Shown here: piece after piece, positions 6,848 to 12,855 of the stretch
How the letters are laid out: the number at the start of each line of letters is the position of its first letter
Position numbering within the stretch: the first letter of the stretch is position 1
Assembly (NCBI GenBank): GCA_001275005.1
Contig: JWZX01001535.1
Location: forward strand, 1 to 16,875
DNA from: Chrysochromulina tobinii
Lineage: Eukaryota > Haptophyta > Prymnesiales > Chrysochromulinaceae
Length of the DNA stretch: 16,875 nt
Direction: 5' to 3'
Translations under genes and position numbers: made by a program
The notes under the pieces: generated by a model
What the model saw: only the letters and a program-made list of their open reading frames with translations
Databases searched by the model: none
Told to the model about the DNA's origin: nothing

Positions 6848-8213
6848 TTATGAAACAATCTGGTTCTGCAGCTCAACCATTTCATTTTTGGCGCCCCCGC
6901 CCGCAGCCGCACCCTCGCCCCGAGTCCCCCTAGTGCCAAGCACCTCGTTGAAGGTACGAGCGAGGTAGATGGGCTCTGCGGCCACGCCGCTCGCGAGGCC
7001 CTCGTCGCCAATGTCCCAAAAGAAGAGCCCGCGGGCGCGGCGAGACCCGAGCGCCGCCCACGCCGTCTTGAGTGCCTCGGGCTCGACCCACAGAGCTTTG
7101 CACGGCTCGTCTACGCAGCCGCCTTGGCCAGTCCAGCCGTTGCCCAATCCGAGTAGCAGGCGGCTCGCGGGCACGTTCACTGTCTGGTTCGGCAACCCGA
7201 GGGCCGGCTCCAATCCAAAATCGACGCGCCAGCCCGTCTCCATGGCGCGCACCTGAAGCACACACGCACGGCGCACGGCGCAAGGCGCACGGCGCACAGC
7301 GCGCAGCGCATACATGATGGTGAGGAGAGTGCACAGACGCAGCGGAGAGGGCGGGGGGCACATGGGCGTGGGGCACTGCGTCTGAACCTTGGGCGCGCAC
7401 GAGACTGTCCAGGTACGCGCCCATCAAGGGTACTCACGGTGCATCAAGGATAATCAAGGGAGATCGCACCAGACCGTCCAGGTACGCCGCCAGCCCCACG
7501 CCTTGACCGCCGTGTGCCGGCGACGAGAGCATGCAATTCGCTTGGCTCCAACTCTCATAGAGCTGCAACGAGACGAGGTCAAAGGTGTCGGGCTTCGCGA
7601 GCGCGAGCACCGCGGCGTACGCGTTGCGCCCGTGGTACTTGAACTCGTCGTGCCAGCCACAATGCGGTGCGCGCAGCACGTCCAGAGCAAACTCGCTCGT
7701 CGAGGCGTCAAGGTACGATTGCGCGGGCACCATCGCGACGAGCTTACCATTCGCCTTGGCGAGCTCGGAGATGCGCGCGAGCAGCCGTAGCTCCTCGGGC
7801 GGGAAGTGGTTACTCGTGGAGCTCGGCGAATCGTTGCCCTCAATGTCCCAGTCGATGCCATCGAAGCCACCTGGGAGGCCTGCCGCCTCGGCCGCCGTGT
7901 CGTAGGCGCTCAGTGCGCCCCACCACGCGTCGGCCGACGCCGCTGGATCGGGATGTGCGCCATTCCATCCGCCTATTGAGATCAAATGATGGGTTGGCAG
8001 GCCCTGCGAGTTCAGATCCGCCGCTGTCTTGGCAACACATGTGAGGTTGGGGCCACCGCCGATGTGCGGCACACCCGAGGCGTCCAGGGTCATGCTCAAG
8101 GCGAACCAGACGATAACGTTGACGCCGTTCGCAGCGGCGGTCATAATCTTCGCGTCGCACTCGCCCCAATCGGCGTAGCCCATCGCAATGGTGTCGGGTA
8201 GGGGTCTGCGCAT
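6848..8213 (-). CDS. GH18 chitinase-like glycosidase, two exons, about 382 aa
   Basis: Exon 1 (8213-7470) encodes MRRPLPDTIAMGYADWG, strand-3 motif LISIGGWNG (77-85), and the GH18 signature DGIDWDIE with D118, D121, D123 and catalytic acid E125. Further GH18-like motifs are VAMVPAQSYLD and LVSLQLYESW. Exon 2 (7252-6848) supplies VDFGLEPALG, a late-strand LLLGLGNGW and the closing Trp motif ARGLFFWDIGDEG. A phase-0 GT-AG intron (7469-7253) joins them as GL|VRAMETGW in frame. The family cleaves chitin or related beta-1,4-GlcNAc polymers with retention; substrate is not proven here. No signal peptide is seen at this start: an in-frame TGA lies just upstream, and a gcgcag acceptor at about 8209 would allow an upstream leader exon. 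It ends in TAA. Confidence 0.85.
7253..7469 (-). other. Predicted GT-AG intron of GH18 gene, 217 nt
   Basis: On the minus strand the intron begins gtgcga and ends gtgtgcttcag. Removal keeps phase 0 and joins the two halves of the GH18 barrel. Without removal the frame stops at 7434-7436 (TGA). The intron contains a diverged copy of the end of exon 1. Confidence 0.75.
7403..7490 (-). repeat. 69-bp tandem duplication of exon 1 end into the intron
   Basis: gactgtccaggtacg at 7403 and gaccgtccaggtacg at 7472 are 69 bases apart. On the minus strand the copies encode AAYLDGLVR (exon) and GAYLDSLVRA (intron), each followed by a possible GTGCG donor. Confidence 0.8.
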
Positions 8214-8254
8214 TTCGCAAAAGCCAAGTCCCGTAGTCCCCCCCGGTTGTGAAG

Positions 8255-8314
8255 GTCAAGTCAAGTCAAGTCAATGGTTGTCTCTGCTGTTTATGTATGG
8301 CCTTGACTTGACTT
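8255..8314. repeat. GTCAA x4 tract and inverted CTTGA partner upstream of GH18 gene
   Basis: gtcaa is repeated four times (8255-8274). cttgacttgactt (8302-8314) is its reverse complement, so 13-bp arms can pair. On the GH18 sense strand the proximal arm reads TTGAC repeats about 40-60 bases upstream of the start, as for other genes here. Confidence 0.85.
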
Positions 8315-8365
8315 CCTCCGGGGAAACTAGATGGGGTGTTCATAGGAAAGGCAGGTATATGATAC

Positions 8366-8385
8366 AGTGTGAGGAGAATCACACT
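8366..8385. other. Perfect 7-bp hairpin
   Basis: agtgtga and tcacact flank the loop ggagaa. It lies in a stretch without a clear gene; no function can be assigned. Confidence 0.45.
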
Positions 8386-8449
8386 TCGGCCACTTCACAG
8401 GCCAGTTGCACGCCCCCGCGGAGCAGCATCGTAGTCGGCTTAGCCGGGC

Positions 8450-8737
8450 ATGGCAGGACCTATTGCGGGCACATATGATTATGAACAGTGCATATGCGAA
8501 CATGGGCGCAATCTCTGCGCAATCTGCGGCGGCGCCACGCTCACGCAGATCTCAAGATCAGCCACGCGTCCTTCTCGCCGTAGTGAGCGCGAGCGCCGTA
8601 GTGAGAGGGTTGGTGCGATCGCCGCCAGCTTGGTGTGTCACTGGCACCGAAGCGGGGCTGCACCAAAATGTACAATCGGCTTGCCTCCGGCCGAGGCGCG
8701 AGGCGCCATTCGAGCAGATGGCGGTTTCGCCACGTGA
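8450..8737 (+). CDS. Possible fragment of a CxHGR...CGG repeat protein, 95 aa
   Basis: Residues 14-31 read CICEHGRNLCAICGGATL. This matches the pattern C-x-H-G-R...C-x2-C-G-G that I recall from tandem arrays in proteins of haptophytes and other protists, probably metal binding. Only one module is present, and the spacing between HGR and the CxxC pair is short, so this is a degenerate or terminal module. The rest is Arg/Ser-rich (RPSRRSERERRSERVG) and featureless. The ATG at 8450 is the first Met of the frame. It could equally be a decayed gene piece between the divergent contexts of the GH18 and FYVE genes. Confidence 0.35.
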   Translation: MAGPIAGTYDYEQCICEHGRNLCAICGGATLTQISRSATRPSRRSERERRSERVGAIAASLVCHWHRSGAAPKCTIGLPPAEARGAIRADGGFAT

Positions 8738-8758
8738 AGCTATAGGCGCCTTCCTCGG

Positions 8759-8847
8759 GAATGAGGCCAGTCGCCTAATCAGGCCTAATGAGCCCATAGC
8801 CCTTCGGGGAATGGAGGCGAGTCGTCTAATGAGGCCTAATGAGCCCC
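8759..8847 (+). repeat. Imperfect 50-bp tandem repeat, two copies
   Basis: gaatgaggccagtcgcctaa... (8759) and gaatggaggcgagtcgtcta... (8809) share the same order, ending in ggcctaatgagccc. Smaller pieces (cctcataaggcctcatgcc) continue to about 8880. No coding role is supported. Confidence 0.75.
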
Positions 8848-8858
8848 AGTCGCGCGCC

Positions 8859-9065
8859 TCATAAGGCCTCATGCCTAATCGGGATGTTGCCGTTGATGGC
8901 GCCAAATGAGACTGTCCGCGGCATCGCGGCGCTCGCGGCGCTTCCAGTCGACGCGGCGGCGGCGGAGGCGGTGCTTACGGTGGCGGCGAACTCCTTGCCA
9001 TCGCTGCGGCTGCGGCCGCATGGGCGACCCTGCTGGCAAGGGCTCATCGCGGTGAGTAGCTTTGC
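8859..9065 (-). other. Open tail in the FYVE gene's frame, beyond three TAG codons
   Basis: After the third in-frame TAG the same minus-strand frame continues through a fourth repeat copy and then about 62 codons from the Met at 9047 (AMSPCQQGRPCGR..., Ala/Ser-rich middle) to a stop at 8859-8861. This may be the ancestral C-terminus of the FYVE protein, now cut off by repeat-borne stops, or simply 3' UTR. Confidence 0.4.
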
Positions 9066-9166
9066 CTAATTAGGGTTCATCGCGGTGAGTAGCTTTGCCT
9101 AATTAGGGTTCATCGCGGTGAGTAGCTTTGCCTAATTAGGGTTCATCGCGGCGAGTAGCTTTGCCT
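9044..9166 (-). repeat. 33-bp tandem repeat containing the FYVE gene's stop codon
   Basis: The plus-strand period is 33 bases (tcatcgcggtgagtagcttt + gcctaattagggt), with starts at 9044, 9077, 9110 and 9143. On the minus strand each unit encodes AKLL(A/T)AMNPN followed by TAG. Stops fall at 9134-9132, 9101-9099 and 9068-9066, all in one frame. The most distal copy lacks the stop. Confidence 0.95.
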
Positions 9167-9845
9167 GGTTCGAGCTGACGAGCTGCTGCTGGCGCCTCTC
9201 GAGGCAGAGGCGTATGCGTGGCGCGAGGATGGCCTTGGAGCGCGGCGAGAAGCTCTCGATCCTGCCGCCGTACAGCCGCTCGTACGAGTGCCGCTGCTTC
9301 AGGATCGCCACGAGCCGCGCGAGTGCCGCTGCCCATGCCGCCGTCTGGGCCGCCTCCGCCTCGAATGAGAGCATCTCGCCGCCGTCTTTGTGCAGCTCGA
9401 TGCGACGGCCGTCCTGCGCGACAGATACGAACCTGAGGTTGGAGAGCGGCAGCGTGCGCTCGGCGCTCGTCTCAGCGCCGCTGTCGTCGCGCCACGTCGT
9501 CCATATGATCGCGCTCTGGTCAGCTGAAAGGCGCAGGTAGCGGCCGGAGCGCGTGCCGGTCCACCGGGCCGTCCTCCAGAAGAGATCGCCCGCGAGGAGC
9601 ACCGGCAGCTGGCTCACCTCGAAGCTGTAGCACTCCTCGCACACGCGCACGCTCTGCTCCAGTCCCCACCCATGTAACGATGTGGACCGGGACGAGCACG
9701 CGTGGCAAAAGACGGCGCCGCAACACCGGCAGTGGTGCCTCCGGATGAGCGCGCCAAAGGAGGTGCCGCACGCGAAGCAGCAGAGTGCGTGCGCGTCCGG
9801 CACCCAGTGCGCGGGTCGGGCGGCCGCGAGGCCGCACCAATCCAT
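9132..9845 (-). CDS. FYVE zinc finger plus PH-like domain protein, 237 aa
   Basis: The FYVE domain occupies about residues 14-75. The N-terminal WVPD motif, the CFAC pair (C23, C26), the core RRHHCRCCG (35-43), FCHAC (46-50) and RVCEEC (67-72) supply the eight zinc-binding Cys positions and the basic patch that binds phosphatidylinositol 3-phosphate. A PH-like fold follows, about 83-178 (DLFWRTARWTG, GRYLRLSADQ, a closing Trp at 171 in AAWAAALARL). FYVE-PH proteins act on endosomal or phagosomal membranes. A basic helical tail ends in AMNPN. I place the start at ATG 9845; upstream codons are a translated homopolymer (FCFFVFLFFF) and a repeat. It lies downstream of, and on the same strand as, the SMR-like gene. 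Its TAG stop is inside a tandem repeat. Confidence 0.88.
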   Translation of the reverse strand: MDWCGLAAARPAHWVPDAHALCCFACGTSFGALIRRHHCRCCGAVFCHACSSRSTSLHGWGLEQSVRVCEECYSFEVSQLPVLLAGDLFWRTARWTGTRSGRYLRLSADQSAIIWTTWRDDSGAETSAERTLPLSNLRFVSVAQDGRRIELHKDGGEMLSFEAEAAQTAAWAAALARLVAILKQRHSYERLYGGRIESFSPRSKAILAPRIRLCLERRQQQLVSSNQAKLLAAMNPN

Positions 9846-9846
9846 G

Positions 9847-9875
9847 AAAAAAAACAAAAAAACAAAAAAACAAAA
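9847..9875. repeat. A-rich (aaaaaaac)n tract before FYVE start
   Basis: Runs of 8, 7, 7 and 4 A are separated by single C. On the gene's sense strand this is a T-rich leader directly abutting the ATG, either a 5'-UTR tract or an intron-like pyrimidine stretch. Confidence 0.85.
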
Positions 9876-9906
9876 GTTCACATTTCCGGAACTAACTGTG
9901 AACGGA

Positions 9907-9965
9907 GAGCGACTCGTGTGTGAACAGAACGCTACAGCTGAGCGACTCGATTGTGAACAGAACGC
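9907..9965. repeat. 33-bp period repeat upstream of FYVE gene, two copies
   Basis: gagcgactcgtgtgtgaaca (9907) and gagcgactcgattgtgaaca (9940), both continuing gaacgc. The period equals that of the repeat at the 3' end of the same gene, but the sequence differs. Confidence 0.8.
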
Positions 9966-9985
9966 GTCACTACCGCTCATCGTCG

Positions 9986-10285
9986 CTAAAGGGCGGTCCC
10001 ACCGATCTCCGACACGACAGCGAGGGAGAGCAAAATAGGAGCTGGTAGGCGTGCTACAAAGCTAGCGGCTCCGAGCACAGCAGAACTGGCGGTGGTGAGT
10101 AAGTTGAGACGAGGCACGATGGTTCTGCTCGGATGAGCATTGTTGGGTGTCGCAACGCGTGGTGGCGTGTTGCTGACAGCGCCAGCGATGAATGGATGCG
10201 CGCCGCGAGTAGACGTTGTGGGCGGCATGGTTCTCAAGGCATCTACGCAAATGAGGACCGCCAACAAGACGATCGAGGTGCGCAT
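9986..10285 (-). CDS. Signal-peptide-bearing short membrane ORF, SMR-transporter-like C-terminus, 99 aa
   Basis: The N-terminus MRTSIVLLAVLICVDA is a typical signal peptide with cleavage about residue 17. Residues 18-60 are Thr/Ser/Pro/Arg-rich with no acidic residues, like the transit part of a bipartite plastid-targeting leader. From about residue 80 a helix (PAPILLSLAVVSEIGGTAL) resembles the first helix of small multidrug resistance transporters, with the key Glu in AxxxExxGT. The frame then stops (TAG) where that family continues with Lys and three more helices. No remainder is found before the FYVE gene 140 bases downstream on the same strand. It is either a truncated gene or the resemblance is chance. 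Confidence 0.5.
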   Translation of the reverse strand: MRTSIVLLAVLICVDALRTMPPTTSTRGAHPFIAGAVSNTPPRVATPNNAHPSRTIVPRLNLLTTASSAVLGAASFVARLPAPILLSLAVVSEIGGTAL

Positions 10286-10691
10286 TTGCGCGACTCTAAG
10301 GCTGCTGCCCTGGATTCCAGGCAGGGGCTGTTTTGTAGGTGCAGAGTTGACTAAACATGTCTCGTCCGTGTTGTGTATGTCAGTTCAGTTCAGTTCAGTT
10401 CAGTTTCTTCGCGGTCCCCCCACGCTCACTCCACCACCGTCTCGACGGACGTCGTGTATTTCATGTCAAGTTCAAGCTTCCGGAGCACATTTTTGTTAGG
10501 CTTCTGTTTGGTTGTCTAAATTTTAGATAGACTTGTACTGATGAGGCAGATGACAGGACGAGGATCGCAGGATCCATGGATCGAACCATGCGCGATGCAT
10601 GAATTAATTGTTTCTGACCCTAACCGTCCTTTGAGACCTTGTGGTGAGGGTGGGTGGACCGCGACGAAACTGACTAAATGAACTTGCGAAT
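10286..10691. other. Intergenic region between two minus-strand genes
   Basis: No gene is supported. It holds the CAGTT tract (10381-10405), a 13-base inverted repeat tctaaa-t-tttaga (10515-10527) and a perfect 12-base palindrome gatccatggatc (10571-10582). Confidence 0.65.
10381..10405 (-). repeat. CAGTT x5 tract upstream of 10285 start
   Basis: Five perfect copies of cagtt. On the sense strand of the 99-residue gene this reads AACTG repeats about 95-120 bases before the ATG, the fourth such pentanucleotide or hexanucleotide tract placed before a gene. Confidence 0.85.
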
Positions 10692-11126
10692 TCACGTAAG
10701 CCATTGCCGCGTCGAGTGGTTGCAGCTTCGAGGTTGTTTTTTTGTCCCGTCCGTTTCTTTTTTGGTGGCGTGCGTGCGCTTGTGCCTCGTGAGAGCGCTC
10801 GAATCCGAGTAGCTCTTGCCACAGCCCTCGTGGTCACATACGTGTGGCTTCTCGCCCGTGTGCGTGCACTTGTGCCTCGTGAGAGCGGTCGAATGCGAGA
10901 AGCTCTTGCCACAGCCCTCGTGGTCACATACGTGTGGCTTCTCGCCCGTGTGCGTGCACTTGTGCCTCGTGAGAGCGGTCGAACGCGAGAAGCTCTTGCC
11001 ACAGCCCTCGTGGTCACATACCATCGCAGAGCGCCCGTGGCAGCGGTAGGCCACGCGCCGACAAGCGCATCTCCCAGTCTCGCTGCAAACACTACAACCT
11101 GTAAGCCTCGGCACAGTCACCAACAT
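10692..11126 (-). CDS. C2H2 zinc-finger protein, three TFIIIA-type fingers, 144 aa
   Basis: Three classical C-x4-C-x12-H-x3-H fingers are present: C37/C42/H55/H59, C67/C72/H85/H89 and C97/C102/H115/H119. They are joined by the conserved TGEKPH linker, which indicates sequence-specific DNA (or 5S RNA-type) binding. Finger bodies are nearly identical ([22 protein letters not shown]) and repeat every 90 bases. The C-terminus is Lys-rich ([12 protein letters not shown]). The N-terminal part is Cys-rich ([14 protein letters not shown]) but not a finger. A ttacag site at about 11098 could be a splice acceptor, so the first 10 residues are uncertain. It is in frame with a DUF4116 fragment upstream, across one TAG. 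It ends in TGA. Confidence 0.85.
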   Translation of the reverse strand: MLVTVPRLTGCSVCSETGRCACRRVAYRCHGRSAMVCDHEGCGKSFSRSTALTRHKCTHTGEKPHVCDHEGCGKSFSHSTALTRHKCTHTGEKPHVCDHEGCGKSYSDSSALTRHKRTHATKKETDGTKKQPRSCNHSTRQWLT

Positions 11127-11135
11127 GATCGAGCT

Positions 11136-11321
11136 CTAGGTTTTTTGCGTGAGACTCGTAGGCAGCTGAATAAATGCACACCTCCCCCGACCGACTTCTG
11201 TGAGCACAATGTCCTTGTCGGCCTTGAGCGACTCGGCTGCGTATTGGAGCGCCCAGCCGTTCTGCTGCACCGCTGCCAGCACAATGCCGCGGTAAATGTC
11301 GCGGTCGGATGTTGCTTCTGA
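11136..11321 (-). pseudogene. DUF4116-repeat fragment, no start codon
   Basis: The minus-strand frame, bounded by TGA above and TAG at 11138-11136, encodes 61 residues with no Met. It contains SDRDIYRGIVLAAVQQNG, then WALQYAAESLKADKDIVL. This is the DUF4116 pattern (D+.IVL.AV.QNG.ALQYA...L+.DK.IVL), a repeat of about 50 residues found in protist and giant-virus proteins, of unknown function. One full unit and the start of the next are present, then the sequence departs (EVGRGRCAFIQLPTSLT). The array is therefore a remnant or one exon. Confidence 0.65.
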
Positions 11322-11545
11322 TCAGCTAAACACGCTCCCCATGTTCGCGGTCCACCAATCTGCCTGATTTGGCGCCGCCCTGGATAGCGTGGGTGGGGCC
11401 GGGTGTCGCACGAATAGGTCCACAGACCAAGAGTCGTGATTGGCAGAGCCTCCACATGTCTCGAAGAGCGTGTGCCGCATCGGTAGCAAATCCTGCTTCA
11501 CACATCGTGAGACTCGTAGGCAGCTGAATTAATGCACACCTCCCC
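11148..11545. repeat. Pair of 40-bp direct repeats, one mismatch, 358 bp apart
   Basis: Copies at 11148-11187 and 11506-11545 (cgtgagactcgtaggcagct + gaat(a/t)aatgcacacctcccc). On the minus strand both read RCA(F/L)IQLPTSLT in an open frame. The surroundings have diverged. Confidence 0.92.
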
Positions 11546-11595
11546 GACTTGCAACACGACGTGCTCTCATAGATCTTGAGTGTAACTCTCATAGG

Positions 11596-11681
11596 TCATA
11601 GCTGTGTACCGTGCTGCTTGATCTCCTCAGCAATGTAATCATAGCTGTGTACCGTGCTGCTTGATCTCTTCAGCAATGTAA
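11596..11681. repeat. 43-bp tandem duplication
   Basis: tcatagctgtgtaccgtgct... starts at 11596 and again at 11639; the copies differ at a single site (ctcctcag / ctcttcag). The period is not a codon multiple. Confidence 0.92.
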
Positions 11682-11690
11682 TCGTCTCCA

Positions 11691-11781
11691 TTTTCCTCAC
11701 AGCTCGGTCATGCTGCCCATGCCCATAGTTGTTTGCTTTTCCTCGCGATTCGTTCATGCTGCACATGCCCATAATTGTTTG
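11691..11781. repeat. 46-bp imperfect tandem duplication
   Basis: ttttcctcac...catgcccatagttgtttg (11691) and ttttcctcgc...catgcccataattgtttg (11737). It directly follows the 43-bp duplication and is older, judging by more differences. Confidence 0.85.
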
Positions 11782-12188
11782 TGAAGTCGGAGACCATCAA
11801 ATCCTCGATGCGCTCAAGAGGAACCTCACCGACTTCCCATCAATTTCTCCAGACCTTAGAACTCCAGACTTTTGAGAGTTGAGAAGCGCCTCTGTTTTGG
11901 TTGTTTCAATGAGAACTGCAACCTGTTATGCGCCGGTTTGCTGTCCTTCGACGATTCCAGAGGCTCACATAGGCGGACTGGTCTCCTGATGAGCTTACAT
12001 GTAACGCCACAAAACGAAATTTGATGCTCAGCCTTGTAGACGTTGACATAGGACATAGCTGGCTATCGCAACAAAGAGACTTTTGATACTCTTCACGCAA
12101 CCATTTGCCATTCCCAATCCTTGGGCTTCCTGGCCATAAAATAAGTCTCATTAGCATCTCGGATTCGGCAAATCGTCGTTTGGACCCC

Positions 12189-12354
12189 TTCCAAAATAGG
12201 AAAGTGCTCGATACGGCGCTTAGAACAAAATTCAACACAGTTGATGGGGAAAAAAGATTCACAGATTCGGAAGAGCGTCATCTTGAGCGTTTTCCTATTA
12301 AGGAAGGTGCTCGACACGACGCATTTGGTACTTCCAATTTAGACAAGTGCTCGA
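12189..12354. repeat. 23-bp motif TTCC-N5/6-AGRMAAGTGCTCGA-like, three copies
   Basis: Copies at 12189-12211, 12292-12314 and 12332-12354 share TTCC, an AT-rich core and (g/c)aa(a/g)gtgctcga. The first two contain a TTCC...GGAA inverted pair. Spacing is irregular (103 and 40), so this is not a simple tandem array. Confidence 0.8.
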
Positions 12355-12540
12355 ATCCGCTTGCGAAACACCCGCGTTTGCAATAAATACACAGACAAAA
12401 GAGGGCAACATAATAATTTTCAACTTCGGTCCATTTCGGGACGGGGTCGCCCACCAAGAGTCCTGCTCACTTTCATGGCCACCGCGGGGCACAAGCCACA
12501 GCAGAGCAAACTCCAGCATTGAGGGCGGCTCGACAACCGT

Positions 12541-12855
12541 GGGCTGCTGTGAGTGGTGTGGCGCGGCGTTCGCCTGTGACGGTGCGCGTGGTGCAAATGC
12601 AGCGGTTGCCCATTCTGTGCGCAGAACAGCGGTGCTGTGAGCGCCAGTGCGACGCCAGCGCTAGTATCGGCTGTGACAACTGCCACCTTGGCGGCCGCAT
12701 GCAAGTCGACCGTTGCCGGCGATTCGGATGCGCCCGATTGTCAGCCCTTCTGCTGTGCTGACTTTGCCTCCGACCATTTCGAGCTTTGCAAATGCCGACG
12801 CGTGTGGCTTCTGTGGATGCACGTCGGAGGCGGCTGGCGACGTGTCAGTTGCGCA
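12541..12855 (+). pseudogene. Frame-broken Cys-rich gene, CxxxC...CKCxxCxFC modules
   Basis: Two modules can be read only by changing frame. Module 1: CCEWCGAAFACD (frame 2, 12544-12580), then, after a TGA at 12577 in frame 1, RCAWCKCSGCPFCAQ (12580-12624). Frame 1 runs on to module 2, DCQPFCCADFASDHFELCKCR (12736-12798), where one base must be skipped to continue ACGFCGCTSE (12800-12829). The Cys order C-x3-C...C-x2-CKC-x2-C-x-FC is a pattern I recall from secreted or repeat proteins of haptophytes and other protists; function is unknown. Two shifts inside conserved motifs point to a decayed gene, or to sequencing errors. Confidence 0.55.

Larger units (their letters stand above)
11322..12540. 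other. Gene-poor, less GC-rich repeat region
   Basis: No gene is supported. The longest frames (minus 11326-11592, minus 11906-12262, plus 12105-12386) lack recognisable motifs, and their base composition is visibly more AT-rich than the genes around. The region holds two different tandem duplications (11596-11781) and a dispersed 23-bp motif (12189-12354). A short minus-strand frame crossing the tandem repeats encodes YIAEEIKQHGTQL but has no known relatives that I recall. Confidence 0.6.

Noticed and set aside
11906-12317. Minus-strand frames with RRIEHFP-like phrases suggesting leucine-rich or other repeats
   Set aside because: The phrases are translations of the 23-bp DNA motif in shifting frames; no repeat unit of protein length is seen.
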